From positions 186,001 through 250,000 of the forward strand of contig NZ_FOEE01000005.1 in assembly GCF_900110555.1 (NCBI RefSeq): DNA of 64,000 nucleotides, written 5' to 3'. The translations under genes were made by a program, and so were the position numbers. The stretch is from Trujillonella endophytica (GTDB taxonomy: Bacteria; Actinomycetota; Actinomycetes; Mycobacteriales; Geodermatophilaceae). Below the pieces are notes generated by a model, which saw only the letters and a program-made list of their open reading frames with translations, was not told the DNA's origin and did not search any database. Below are positions 24,742 through 33,316 of the stretch, piece by piece (within the stretch, counting starts at the first letter, position 1; the number at the start of each line of letters is the position of its first letter).

Positions 24742-25950
24742 ATGCCCGGGGCCCGATCTGGGGACCACGAGCGGGTGCGGACCCTGGGCGTGGAGGAGGA
24801 GTTGCTGGTCGTCGACCCGTCGGGGGTGCCGGTCCCGCTCGGCCCGCAGGCCCTGGAGGCCGCCGCCCGCCGGGGCGAGGGGGAGACGGTCGGCGAGCAC
24901 GACCGGGCCTCGCGGGACGACGGTGCGGTCGACAGCGGGGGGAACGGCGACGACGAGGCCACCGACCCGCCCGGCCACCTCGTCCCCGAGCTCAAGGCGC
25001 AGCAGATCGAACTGGGCACCCGCGTCTGCCGGGACCTGGCCGAGGTCACCGCGGAGCTCCGCCACTGGCGGGCTCGCGCGGACGCCGCCGCTCGGGCCGC
25101 GGGCGCGCGGGTCGCCGCGCTGGCCAGCTCCCCGGTGCGGGTGGAGCCCGTGACCACACCGGGGGAGCGGTACGCCGACATGACCGAGACCTTCGGCCTG
25201 ACGGCGCTGGAGCAGCTCACCTGCGGCTGCCACGTGCACGTCTCGGTCGCCGACGACGAGGAGGGCGTCGCCGTCCTCAACCGGATCCGGGTGTGGCTGC
25301 CCGTGCTGACCGCGCTGACCGCGAACTCGCCGTTCTGGCTGGGCCGGGACAGCGGCTACGCGAGCTTCCGGTCGCAGTCGTGGAACCGGTGGCCGTCCTC
25401 GGGTCCCACGGAGCTGTTCGCCGACGCCGCGGAGTACAGGCAGGTGGTGGCGGACCTGGTGGCGACCCGGACGATCGTCGACACCGGGATGGTCTACTTC
25501 GACGCCCGGCTGTCCGAGCGGTGGCCGACGGTCGAGGTCCGCATCGCCGACGTCGCCCTGCGCGTCGAGGACGCCGTCACCCACGCGGGCCTGGTGCGGG
25601 CCCTGGTGGAGACCGCGGCCCGGGAGTGGCGCGACGGCGTCCCGGCCCCCGGCGTCCGCAGCGAGCTGGTCCGCGTGGCCGGGTGGCGCGCCGCGCGCTC
25701 GGGGATCGACGCCGAGCTGGTGTCGCCGCTCGACGGCCGCCCCGCGCCCGCGGCCGACGTCGTTGCCGCGCTGCTGGAGCACGTGCGTCCCGCGCTGGCC
25801 GAGGCCGGGGACGAGGAGCGGGTCTCGGCCGGGGTGGCGACCATCCTGAGCCGCGGGACCGGGGCCCAGGAGCAGCGGCGGGTGCACGTCGGGACCGGCG
25901 ACCTGACCGCGGTCGTTCGCGCCGCGATCGAGGTGACGACGGCGGGATGA
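24742..25950 (+). CDS. Glutamate--cysteine ligase, YbdK/GCS2 type
   Basis: 402 aa. The N-terminal RTLGVEEELLVVDPSG (about 13-28) is the Glu-rich ATP/Mg motif of the carboxylate-amine ligase family, and CGCHVHVSVAD and EVRIADVALRVEDAV are conserved active-site segments. Known relatives make gamma-glutamylcysteine weakly. An acidic insertion lies at residues 45-80. Actinobacteria use mycothiol, so the physiological product is uncertain. ATG 24742 fits homologue starts; an ATG at 24667 would add 25 residues but overlaps a good TTGACA at 24692. Divergent from the 281-aa gene. Confidence 0.85.
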   Translation: MPGARSGDHERVRTLGVEEELLVVDPSGVPVPLGPQALEAAARRGEGETVGEHDRASRDDGAVDSGGNGDDEATDPPGHLVPELKAQQIELGTRVCRDLAEVTAELRHWRARADAAARAAGARVAALASSPVRVEPVTTPGERYADMTETFGLTALEQLTCGCHVHVSVADDEEGVAVLNRIRVWLPVLTALTANSPFWLGRDSGYASFRSQSWNRWPSSGPTELFADAAEYRQVVADLVATRTIVDTGMVYFDARLSERWPTVEVRIADVALRVEDAVTHAGLVRALVETAAREWRDGVPAPGVRSELVRVAGWRAARSGIDAELVSPLDGRPAPAADVVAALLEHVRPALAEAGDEERVSAGVATILSRGTGAQEQRRVHVGTGDLTAVVRAAIEVTTAG

Positions 25951-25995
25951 GCGGTTCCGGGGCGCCGTCCAGGTGGCCCCGTTAGGGTCCCGCCC

Positions 25996-26856
25996 ATGGA
26001 GATCGTCCGCTGGCGCGACATCGTCCGCCGCGACCTGTACGGGTCGCGTCCCGACCGGCGGGACCGGCCCTACCGGTTCGTCGTCCGGATGGCGATGGTG
26101 GTGTTCCGGCTCTTCGGCTTCCGCTTCACGGTCCGCGGCGGTGAGCACGTGCCGACGACCGGCGGCGCGATCATCTGCAGCAACCACGTCAGCTATCTCG
26201 ACTTCACCTTCCTCGGGCTGGGCGCGCTGCCCGCGCACCGCCTGGTGCGGTTCATGGCCAAGGCCTCGGTCTTCGGCCACTGGTTCGCCGGCCCCTTCAT
26301 GCGGGCGATGGGGCACATCCCGGTCGACCGGAAGGCGGGGGCCGCGGCGTTCGAGGCGGCCGTCCGGGCACTCAAGGACGGCGAGGTCGTCGGGGTCTTC
26401 CCCGAGGCCACGATCAGCAGCAGCTTCACCGTCAAGGACCTCAAGGCCGGCGCCGCGAGGATGGCCCTGGACGCCGGGGTGCCGATCGTCCCCGCCGCCG
26501 TCTGGGGCGGGCAGCGGATCACCACCAAGCACCACAAGCCGCAGCTGCGCCGCGGCGTCGCGATCACGGTGCTGCTGGGCGAGCCGATCGTGGCCGCGCC
26601 GGGGGAGCGGACGGCCGCGCTGCTGCGCCGCACCCGGGCGGCGATGGAGGAGCTGCTGGACCGGGCCCAGCGGGAGTACCCGCAGCAGCCCGCGGGCCCG
26701 GACGACCTGTGGTGGCAGCCGGCGCACCTCGGCGGCACCGCGCCGACACCCGAGGAGGCGAAGCTGCTCGACGTGGCCGACTACTCGGGCACGCGGAAGA
26801 AGGCGAAGCGGCCGCACCCCGTGGCGCGGCTGCGCCGGCGGCTCCTGCGCCGCTGA
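25996..26856 (+). CDS. PlsC-type 1-acylglycerol-3-phosphate acyltransferase
   Basis: 286 aa. The acyltransferase boxes are clear: SNHVSYLDF (NHx4D, about 62-70), RAMGHIPVDRKAG, and GVFPEATIS (FPEG variant, about 132-140). It transfers an acyl chain to lysophosphatidic acid or a related alcohol at the inner membrane. The C-terminal 60 residues are basic (KKAKRPHPVARLRRRLLRR) and may aid membrane contact. ATG 25996 is 7 nt after TAGGGT (25983-25988), predicted leaderless. It meets the GNAT gene tail to tail with 4 bases between stops. A second PlsC protein is at 33313-34191. Confidence 0.9.
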   Translation: MEIVRWRDIVRRDLYGSRPDRRDRPYRFVVRMAMVVFRLFGFRFTVRGGEHVPTTGGAIICSNHVSYLDFTFLGLGALPAHRLVRFMAKASVFGHWFAGPFMRAMGHIPVDRKAGAAAFEAAVRALKDGEVVGVFPEATISSSFTVKDLKAGAARMALDAGVPIVPAAVWGGQRITTKHHKPQLRRGVAITVLLGEPIVAAPGERTAALLRRTRAAMEELLDRAQREYPQQPAGPDDLWWQPAHLGGTAPTPEEAKLLDVADYSGTRKKAKRPHPVARLRRRLLRR

Positions 26857-26860
26857 GGGC

Positions 26861-27391
26861 TCACTCGACCACGGTCGGGGCCATCAGCCGGTAGGTCTCC
26901 AGCTCGACGTCGTACCACCGGCGCAACCGTCCCAGCGGCGTCATCCCGAGCCGGCGGCAGACGGCGACCGACGCCTCGTTCCCGGGCCGGACGACGGCGT
27001 AGACCTCGGGCACGCCGAGCCGGAACGCCCGCTCGATCACCGCCCGGGCGGCCTCGGTGGCGTAGCCGCGGCCCCACGAGTCCGGGTGCAGGTGCCAGCC
27101 CACCTCGACCTCCCCGACGCCGCCGGGCAGGGGCTTGAGCAGCACGGTGCCGGCGATCCGCGGCGGCTCGCCGGTCTCGACCGCCCAGCAGCCGTACCGG
27201 GGGTCGGTGTCGCCGACCCGGCGCCAGCGCTCGACCAGCTCCACCGGCGTCACCGTCGGCCCGCCGCCCAGCCAGCGGGTGACCTCCGGGCGGCCGTACA
27301 GGTCGGTGAGGCGGGCGAGGTCGTCGCGCCGGGTGGACCACGGGCGAAGCCGGAGCCGGTCGGTGCGCGGCAGCGCCTCGGTCGGTCCCAT
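26861..27391 (-). CDS. GNAT family N-acetyltransferase (RimJ/RimL-like)
   Basis: 176 aa. LRLRPWSTRRDDLARLTDLY begins the fold, and HPDSWGRGYATEAARAVIE (about 108-126) is the acetyl-CoA pyrophosphate loop, followed by NEASVAVCRRLGM, the helix before the last strand. This pattern matches the RimJ/RimL branch, which acetylates amino groups of proteins or small molecules. ATG 27391 has TAGGGC (27398-27403, complement) 6 nt upstream, a near-match to the leaderless box used around it. Substrate unknown. Confidence 0.85.
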   Translation of the reverse strand: MGPTEALPRTDRLRLRPWSTRRDDLARLTDLYGRPEVTRWLGGGPTVTPVELVERWRRVGDTDPRYGCWAVETGEPPRIAGTVLLKPLPGGVGEVEVGWHLHPDSWGRGYATEAARAVIERAFRLGVPEVYAVVRPGNEASVAVCRRLGMTPLGRLRRWYDVELETYRLMAPTVVE

Positions 27392-27453
27392 CGTCGGGCC
27401 CTACCCCGCGGGGCCGCGGGTAGCCGTCCCGCGCCTGCGGTCATGCTGCTCCC

Positions 27454-28977
27454 ATGAGCGTGCTCCTGACCGACGTGACCGTCGGCGACCGGCCCGGCCG
27501 CGCGGTGCACGTGGTCGACGGCCGGATCGGCTGGGTGGGCGGCGCGGGCGACGCCCCGGGCGCCGGGCGCACCGTCGCGGGGGAGGGGGCGCTGCTCACC
27601 CCCGCGTTCGTCGACGCCCACGTGCACGCGACGGCGACCGGCCTGGCGCTCACCGGTCTCGACCTCCACGGGAGGTCGAGCCTCGGGCACGCCGTGGCGT
27701 CCGTCGCCGACCACGTGCGGCGCAGCCCGCCCGGTGGCGTGCTGCTGGGCACGGGCTGGGACGAGACGGGCTGGCCCGAGGGCCGTGGCCTCACGCGGGC
27801 GGACCTGGACGCGGTCGCGGACGGCCGGCCGGTCTACCTGGCCCGTGTCGACGTCCACTCGGCGACGGTCTCCACCGCGCTGCTCGACCTCGTGCCCGGC
27901 ATCGCGGGCCTGCCCGGCTTCGGCGCGGACGGGCGGCTGCGGCTGGACGCCCACCACGCCGCCCGGCAGGCGGCCTTCGGCGCCGTGACGGCGCCGCAGC
28001 GCCGGGCCGCCCAGCGCGCGACGCTGGCCGCGGCGGCGGGCCTCGGGATCGGGAGCCTGCACGAGATGGCCGGCCCCGAGGTGTCCGGCGCCGACGACCT
28101 GGCGGAGCTGATCGCCCTCGCCGTGGAGGAGCCCGGGCCGCGGGTGGTCGGCTACTGGGGGGAGCTGTCCGAGCGCGGCGGGCTCACGCTGGTGGCCGAG
28201 CTCGGGCTCGCCGGTGCCGGGGGCGACCTGTTCTGCGACGGCGCGCTCGGCTCGCACACCGCCGCGCTCGGCCGCCCGTACAGCGACCGGCCCGAGACCG
28301 CCGGGGAGCTGCGCTTCGACACCGGCACGCTCGTCGAGCACGTGCGCGCCTGCACGCTGGCCGGCGTCCAGGCGGGCTTCCACTGCATCGGGGACGCCGC
28401 CGTCGGCCAGGTGCTCGACGCGATCGGCGCCGTCGTCGACGAGTTGGGCGTCGCCGCCGTCCGGGCCTGCCGGCACCGGCTCGAGCACCTGGAGATGGTC
28501 GGCCCCGGGATGGCGGCGCGGATGCGCGCGTGGGACGTCGTCGCCAGCGTCCAGCCGGCCTTCGACGCCGCCTGGGGTGGTCCGGAGGGGATGTACGCCG
28601 AACGGCTGGGGGTCGACCGGGCGCTGGCGTGCAACCCGTTCGCCGAGCTGTCCGACGCCGGGATCACGCTGGCGCTGGGCAGCGACGCCCCGGTCACGCC
28701 GCTGGACCCCTGGGGCGGGGTGCACGCGGCCGTCGACCACCGCACGACGGCGTCCGGCCTGCGCCCGTTCGACTCCTTCGACGCGGCCACGCACGGGGGC
28801 TGGTACGCCGCCCGCGACGAGCACGCCGCCGGGCCGCTGGCCGTCGGAGCGCCCGCCGACCTGGCGCTGTGGGCGACGGACGCGACGCTGTCGCAGGTAC
28901 TGGCCGACCGCGCCCGGCCGGCCTGCCGCGAGCTGCTCGTGGCCGGCGTGAGCTCCTCGGCGGTCGGGCACCCGTAA
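27454..28977 (+). CDS. Amidohydrolase family protein (YtcJ-like)
   Basis: 507 aa, beta/alpha barrel hydrolase with two metal-binding His in FVDAHVHATA (about 52-58). Other likely ligands are FHCIGDAAVG and RHRLEHLEMV, and the conserved Asp is in LALGSDAPVTPLDPW (about 408-422). This order is that of the Amidohydro_3 group, cytoplasmic enzymes of mostly unknown substrate that cut C-N bonds, often in cyclic amides or formyl groups. No signal peptide. It stands alone between a GNAT gene and lnt; a hairpin follows its stop. Confidence 0.85.
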   Translation: MSVLLTDVTVGDRPGRAVHVVDGRIGWVGGAGDAPGAGRTVAGEGALLTPAFVDAHVHATATGLALTGLDLHGRSSLGHAVASVADHVRRSPPGGVLLGTGWDETGWPEGRGLTRADLDAVADGRPVYLARVDVHSATVSTALLDLVPGIAGLPGFGADGRLRLDAHHAARQAAFGAVTAPQRRAAQRATLAAAAGLGIGSLHEMAGPEVSGADDLAELIALAVEEPGPRVVGYWGELSERGGLTLVAELGLAGAGGDLFCDGALGSHTAALGRPYSDRPETAGELRFDTGTLVEHVRACTLAGVQAGFHCIGDAAVGQVLDAIGAVVDELGVAAVRACRHRLEHLEMVGPGMAARMRAWDVVASVQPAFDAAWGGPEGMYAERLGVDRALACNPFAELSDAGITLALGSDAPVTPLDPWGGVHAAVDHRTTASGLRPFDSFDAATHGGWYAARDEHAAGPLAVGAPADLALWATDATLSQVLADRARPACRELLVAGVSSSAVGHP

Positions 28978-28992
28978 CGATCGCGTCACGGT

Positions 28993-29025
28993 CCGCCACG
29001 GTCGCGCCGCAGCGGCCCGTGGCGG
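28993..29025 (+). terminator. Hairpin after the amidohydrolase gene
   Basis: 9-bp stem CCGCCACGG/CCGTGGCGG (28993-29001 and 29017-29025) with a 15-nt loop, 16 bases after the stop. No U tract. Confidence 0.5.
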
Positions 29026-29037
29026 CGGCCCCGCTTC

Positions 29038-29043
29038 CTACAG
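29038..29043 (+). promoter_or_regulatory. -10 box upstream of lnt
   Basis: TACAGT at 29038-29043. GGAGG and a GTG at 29072 follow, so a start with a long N-terminal extension is possible; see lnt. Confidence 0.4.
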
Positions 29044-29482
29044 TCGCTGCAGTTCCGTTCCGGAGGCACCGGTGTGCTCCTCCCGGGACGGCGCGCACCC
29101 TCCCGGTCGCGCGGGTCCCACGGGATCCGCCCCGCCGGGCCGGCGGAGGGGGCGCGCCCGACCGGAGCAGGCGCGCTCCCGGCACCCCGGCGAGGACCGG
29201 CACGGCCCGCACCGCCTGGACAACGACCCGACGACCGCCGCCCGCGGCCGCCCGGGCCGGCCCCGGGGATGCGTCGGCCGGCTCGCCGTCCCGCCGGCTC
29301 GCACCGGTTCGGCGGCTCGCGGATCGGCCCCGACGGCGCGACCGGCCCCGTCGGGGGACCGGTACCCCGGCGCGGAGTGGGATGCTGGCCCGGGACCGGA
29401 GCACCGCGCCGGTCCCGGCCGGCGTCCGCGCCGGCCTCCGACCGCCCGGCCCCCGGGCGCCACGACCTCGGGGAGGCCACGG

Positions 29483-31117
29483 GTGTCGGCAACCGCGACC
29501 GGTGCCGTGGCCGCGCCGGCGGACCCCGGCGAGAGCCCCGGTCCCCGGACCCGCCGGCTGCCCTGGCGGACCGCGCTGGCCGCCGCCGGTGGTCTCGCGC
29601 TGCTGCTGGCGTTCCCCGGCTGGTCGCTGCCCGCCCTCGCCGTCCTCGGCCCGGCGGCGCTGGCGCTGGCCGTCCGCGGGCAGCGCGCCCGGTCGGGGGC
29701 CTGGCTCGGCCTGGTGCTGGGCCTGGCGTTCCTCGTGCCGCTGCTGTCGTGGACCGGCGTCTACGTCGGCGCCTTCCCCTGGCTCGCCCTCGCCGTCTAC
29801 CAGGCGACCTACTTCGCGCTGCTGGGCGCCGCCACGGCCGCGGTCTCGGGGCGGCGGTGGTGGCCGCTGTGGACCGCCGCCCTCTGGGTCGCCGACGAGG
29901 CGCTGCGCGGCCGGTGGTTCCTCGGCGGCTTCCCCTGGGGGCGGCTGGGGCTGAGCCAGACCGACGGGCCGTTCCTGTCGCTGGCGGCCTACGGCGGCGT
30001 GCCCCTCGTGAGCTTCGCCGTGGCCCTGACCGGGACGCTGCTGGCCGCGGCCGTCCTGGCCCTGGCCCGGGCCCGGCGCGGCTCGCGGACCGGGCCCGCG
30101 GGGGAGCGGACCGGGGCCCTGCGGGCCGGCGTCCTCGCCGTGGTCGCCGTGCTCGCCGTCCCGCTGGCCGGCGCAGTGGCCTGGCTGCCGCTCGCGGGCC
30201 CCTCGCTGACCGAGGGCGGTCCGACGCGGACCGTGGCGGTCATCCAGGGCAACGTGCCCCGCGCGGGCCTGGACTTCAACGCCCAGCGGCGCGCGGTGCT
30301 CGACAACCACGTGCAGCGGACCGTCGAGCTGGCGGCCGCCGTCGAGCGTGGCGACGCGGAGCAGCCCGACCTGGTGATCTGGCCGGAGAACAGCTCCGAC
30401 ATCGACCCGTACACCAACGCCGACGCCGCGCGGGCGATCGACCGGGCGGCCGAGGCCATCGAGGCGCCCATCCTCGTCGGCGCGGTGGTCGACGGGCCGG
30501 GACGGTTCCTCAGCAACACCGGCATCGTGTGGGACCCGGAGACCGGGCCGGGGGAGACCTACGTCAAGCGCCACCCGGTGCCCCTGGCCGAGTACGTGCC
30601 CGCCCGGTCGTTCTTCCGCTTCTTCACCGACAAGGTCGACCTGGTGCGCCGCGACTTCCGCGCCGGCGACGAGGTCGGGGTGCTCGACATGGCGGGGGCC
30701 CGCGTCGGCGACGTCATCTGCTTCGAGATCGTCTACGACGGGCTGGTGCACGACACCGTCGAGGCCGGCGCCGGGATGCTCGTCGTCCAGACCAACAACG
30801 CCACGTTCGGGTACACCGACGAGAGCGAGCAGCAGCTGGCCGCCAGCCGGCTGCGGGCCGTGGAGTACGGCCGCACGGTCGTGGTGGCCGCCACGAGCGG
30901 CATCTCCGCGATCGTGGCGCCCGATGGGTCGGTGGTGCGCCGCTCGGAGCTGTTCACCGCGGCGACCTTCGTCGAGGACATCGCCCAGCGGAACTCCACG
31001 ACGCTCGCCGAGCGGCTGGGTGCCGGCCCGGAGTGGGTGCTGACGGCGCTGGGGGTGGGCGCCCTCCTCGGGGTGGTCGTGCCGGGCATCCGGCGGCGGC
31101 GGGCGCGCACCGCCTGA
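29483..31117 (+). CDS. lnt: Apolipoprotein N-acyltransferase Lnt
   Basis: 544 aa from GTG 29483, which has GGGAGG 8 nt upstream. Eight or so membrane helices precede a periplasmic nitrilase-like domain. The catalytic triad is visible as Glu in DLVIWPENSSD, Lys in ETYVKRHPVPLAEYVP and Cys in VGDVICFEIVYDG; the essential Trp in PWGRLGLSQ fits substrate binding. It adds the third acyl chain to lipoproteins. The frame is open back to GTG 29072, behind a GGAGG and a -10 box, which would add a 137-residue Pro/Arg/Gly-rich disordered leader. The start is therefore ambiguous. The window has several lipoproteins as substrates. Confidence 0.9.
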   Translation: MSATATGAVAAPADPGESPGPRTRRLPWRTALAAAGGLALLLAFPGWSLPALAVLGPAALALAVRGQRARSGAWLGLVLGLAFLVPLLSWTGVYVGAFPWLALAVYQATYFALLGAATAAVSGRRWWPLWTAALWVADEALRGRWFLGGFPWGRLGLSQTDGPFLSLAAYGGVPLVSFAVALTGTLLAAAVLALARARRGSRTGPAGERTGALRAGVLAVVAVLAVPLAGAVAWLPLAGPSLTEGGPTRTVAVIQGNVPRAGLDFNAQRRAVLDNHVQRTVELAAAVERGDAEQPDLVIWPENSSDIDPYTNADAARAIDRAAEAIEAPILVGAVVDGPGRFLSNTGIVWDPETGPGETYVKRHPVPLAEYVPARSFFRFFTDKVDLVRRDFRAGDEVGVLDMAGARVGDVICFEIVYDGLVHDTVEAGAGMLVVQTNNATFGYTDESEQQLAASRLRAVEYGRTVVVAATSGISAIVAPDGSVVRRSELFTAATFVEDIAQRNSTTLAERLGAGPEWVLTALGVGALLGVVVPGIRRRRARTA

Positions 31118-31260
31118 GCCCAGGAGCAAGACGGCGCCCTCGCGCGTTGTGACTGGTGCGGGCCCGGCGCGGCCCGCACGAGAGTCCGCGACGGCGGGTG
31201 CGTCGAGCGCGGTCCGGACGGCGGACCGCGGGCGGCCCGCGCGGTGGACGAGGGAGTGTC

Positions 31261-31749
31261 GTGGGTCGTCGTGTGCGGACCGCGTTCGGCGTGCTCGCGC
31301 TGGCCGAGGTCGTCGTTTTCATCCTGGTCGCGGCCTGGATCGGGGTCGGCTGGACGATCCTGGCCACGCTCGTCACGAGCGCGCTGGGGCTGCTGCTGCT
31401 GGGCCGTCAGGGCACCCGCGCCCTGACCGAACTGCGGGCGCAGGCGCAGGAACGGCGTCCCTCCGGCCGGGCGCTGGGCGACGCCGGACTGATCGCCGTC
31501 GGCGGGCTGCTCATGCTGCTGCCCGGCTTCCTCGGCGACATCGTGGGCCTGCTCTGCCTGCTGCCGCCCACCCGGCCGCTGCTGCGGGCCCTGCTGGGGC
31601 GGGTGTTCGTCTCCCGCCTGCCGGCCCACCTGCGCGGCCCCGTGCACGTGCGCAGCGCCCGGGCCGAGGGCGTCGGCGGACCCGCGGCGGCCCGCGCCCG
31701 GCCGATGGTCATCGAGGGGGAGGTGCTGCGGGAGGACCCGCGGCCCTGA
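31261..31749 (+). CDS. FxsA family membrane protein
   Basis: 162 aa. Three hydrophobic segments (about 10-30, 32-55 and 75-105) and the family motif LMLLPGFLGDIVGLLCLLPP, with the conserved GxLxDxxG turn. FxsA relieves exclusion of phage T7 in E. coli through an unknown membrane function. GTG 31261 follows GGGAG; longer starts would add an Arg-rich non-hydrophobic leader. C-terminal tail is short and cytoplasmic. It is convergent with rbpA, with two large hairpins between. Confidence 0.85.
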   Translation: MGRRVRTAFGVLALAEVVVFILVAAWIGVGWTILATLVTSALGLLLLGRQGTRALTELRAQAQERRPSGRALGDAGLIAVGGLLMLLPGFLGDIVGLLCLLPPTRPLLRALLGRVFVSRLPAHLRGPVHVRSARAEGVGGPAAARARPMVIEGEVLREDPRP

Positions 31750-31780
31750 GCCCTCCCGGGCCCGGCGGCGATCGGGGTCC

Positions 31781-31841
31781 CGGCATAGGAAGCCTTTCCC
31801 ACGCCCTCGGCCGCAGGACGTGGGCAGAGCTTCCTATGCCG
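31781..31841. terminator. Large two-stem hairpin after fxsA (CCGCAGGA family)
   Basis: A 13-bp stem (31781-31793/31829-31841), a 4x4 internal loop, then a 6-bp CCCACG/CGTGGG stem and a 15-nt loop ending CCGCAGGA. It lies 31 bases after the fxsA stop and between convergent genes, so it can stop transcription from both sides. Two other hairpins in the window share the CCGCAGGA loop end. Confidence 0.7.
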
Positions 31842-31905
31842 CGGGCGGCGCGGGGCGGGTGACCCGGGCGGCGCGGCGAGCGGCGCGGCAGACCCCGGAA
31901 ACGCA

Positions 31906-31939
31906 TCCGGCCCCGGTGGGAGATCCCACCGGGGCCGGA
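31906..31939 (-). terminator. Strong hairpin terminator of rbpA
   Basis: Perfect 16-bp stem (31906-31921 and 31924-31939) on a 2-nt loop, 16 bases after the rbpA stop (31956) on the minus strand, followed by a short T run. Confidence 0.8.
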
Positions 31940-31955
31940 CGTCGATCAGGTGCGC

Positions 31956-32300
31956 TCAGCTGGCGCGGGTGCGGCGACCGCGGAGCACCTCGAGGCGCTC
32001 GGCGAGCACCTCCTCCAGGTCCTCGACGGAGCGACGCTCGAGCAGCATGTCCCAGTGGGTGCGCGGCGGCTTGACCTTCTTGGGGGCCGGCTCGGCACCG
32101 CCCACGAGCTTGGCGCCCACGCCGTCGAACTTGCACTCCCACGTGTCGGGCACCTCCGCGTCATCGGCGAAGGGCACCGAGAACAGGTGGCCGGAAGCGC
32201 ACTTGTACTCGACGTACTGACGCTCGATCGGCGCGGTGTTCCGCTCGGTCTCATAGCTCACGCTGCCCAGTCGGCTACCGCGTAGGGAACGCTCGCCCAT
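31956..32300 (-). CDS. rbpA: RNA polymerase-binding protein RbpA
   Basis: 114 aa, the essential actinobacterial factor that binds RNA polymerase and group I/II sigma factors and stimulates open-complex formation. The N-terminal part contains GSRLGSVSYETERN and the core RbpA domain has YVEYKCASGHLFSVPFADDA followed by WECKFDG, with the two Cys (CxxGH and WECKFDG) that coordinate metal in some members. The acidic C-terminal helix VEDLEEVLAERLEVLRG contacts sigma. ATG 32300 has GAGAGGA upstream. The candidate SigR promoter suggests induction by disulfide stress. Confidence 0.96.
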   Translation of the reverse strand: MGERSLRGSRLGSVSYETERNTAPIERQYVEYKCASGHLFSVPFADDAEVPDTWECKFDGVGAKLVGGAEPAPKKVKPPRTHWDMLLERRSVEDLEEVLAERLEVLRGRRTRAS

Positions 32301-32392
32301 GGCACACCGTCCTCTCGTGCTGAAGGTGTATCGGTCTCATCCCGGTCCGTCGCGAGCAGGGGTACCCACTGGACGGGGGGATCGAAAGGACC

Positions 32393-32418
32393 AACGACAG
32401 AATTCGCGGAGAGATTCC
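32393..32418 (-). promoter_or_regulatory. Candidate SigR/SigH promoter of rbpA
   Basis: On the minus strand GGAAT (32418-32414), 18 nt, GTT (32395-32393), matching the SigR/SigH consensus GGAAT-N18-GTT of disulfide-stress promoters. Start near 32384 gives a leader of about 80 nt. Streptomyces rbpA is a known SigR target, so the position agrees with that regulon. Confidence 0.7.
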
Positions 32419-32485
32419 GCTTCGTCGGCCCGTAATCATCGCATGGGGTGGTATCGGGGCGCACACCGCCCCCCGGAAGAGGGAC

Positions 32486-33316
32486 TCAGGGGAGGGCGAG
32501 CTGCCCCGGACCGGCCGCGGTCGGGCCCAGCTGGCCCAGCACGTGGTGCCGTCGGCACAGCACCTGGTAGTGGACGTCGGTCTCCGACGTCCCGGCCGAC
32601 GGTTCGCCGGGCGCCGGGGTGGGCGCGGTGTCGGCGACGACGACCGTGGCGCCGTGCCGGACCATCGCCCCGTCGACGACGCGGGCGTTGAGCAGCCCCG
32701 GCAGCCCGCACCAGCACAGCACCTCGACCTGGATGCGCTGGACGTCGTCGGCGACCTCCAGCAGGCGCTGCGTGCCCGGGAACAGCCGGGTCCGGAAGTC
32801 GGTGGTCAGCCCGAAGGCCCAGACGTCGACGTGCGACTCGTCGACGAGCTCGGCCAGCTGGTCGACCTGGACCGGGGTGAGGAACTGCGCCTCGTCGACG
32901 ATCAGGTAGTCCACCCGGCGTCCCTCGCCCCAGTGGCTGCGCACCAGCAGCCGGAGGTCGGTGGTGGCCTGCACCTCCACGGCGTCGCGGGTGAGGCCCA
33001 CGCGCGAGCTGATCCGCGGCCGGCCCGAGCGGTCGCCCTGGGTCAGCAGGATCCCCGACCGGCCCTGCCGGGCCTGGTTGTGGTCCACCTGCAGCGCGAG
33101 CGTGGACTTGCCGCAGTCCATCGGCCCGTGGAAGAAGCGCAGGTGCGCCGGAGCCGGATAGCTGCGGCGGTTCCCCGCGACCGGGACGGCGGACGGCCGC
33201 TGCCGGCGGCGCGGATCGGGGTCGGGCACGGTCAGGTTCACCGCGTCGTCGGGTGGGGTCACCGGCGCTCCGGGGGAGTCGTCGTCCGTCGGGGTGGAGG
33301 GTTCGGGTGCCGTCAC
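32486..33316 (-). CDS. Thymidine kinase-like P-loop protein
   Basis: 276 aa. The core (about 45-210) resembles TK1: FFHGPMDCGKSTLALQ is the P loop (usual FSGKST becomes DCGKST), YLIVDEAQFLTPVQVDQL is the Walker B/Mg loop, and CWCGLPGLLNARVVDG with ETDVHYQVLCRRHH are zinc-lasso-like segments. The N-terminal 45 residues and the C-terminal 40 are extra. The GTG start overlaps the PlsC stop (GTGA), so it is the last gene of a GDPD-PlsC operon. It may not be a real thymidine kinase, since that enzyme is absent from many actinobacteria. Confidence 0.8.
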   Translation of the reverse strand: MTAPEPSTPTDDDSPGAPVTPPDDAVNLTVPDPDPRRRQRPSAVPVAGNRRSYPAPAHLRFFHGPMDCGKSTLALQVDHNQARQGRSGILLTQGDRSGRPRISSRVGLTRDAVEVQATTDLRLLVRSHWGEGRRVDYLIVDEAQFLTPVQVDQLAELVDESHVDVWAFGLTTDFRTRLFPGTQRLLEVADDVQRIQVEVLCWCGLPGLLNARVVDGAMVRHGATVVVADTAPTPAPGEPSAGTSETDVHYQVLCRRHHVLGQLGPTAAGPGQLALP

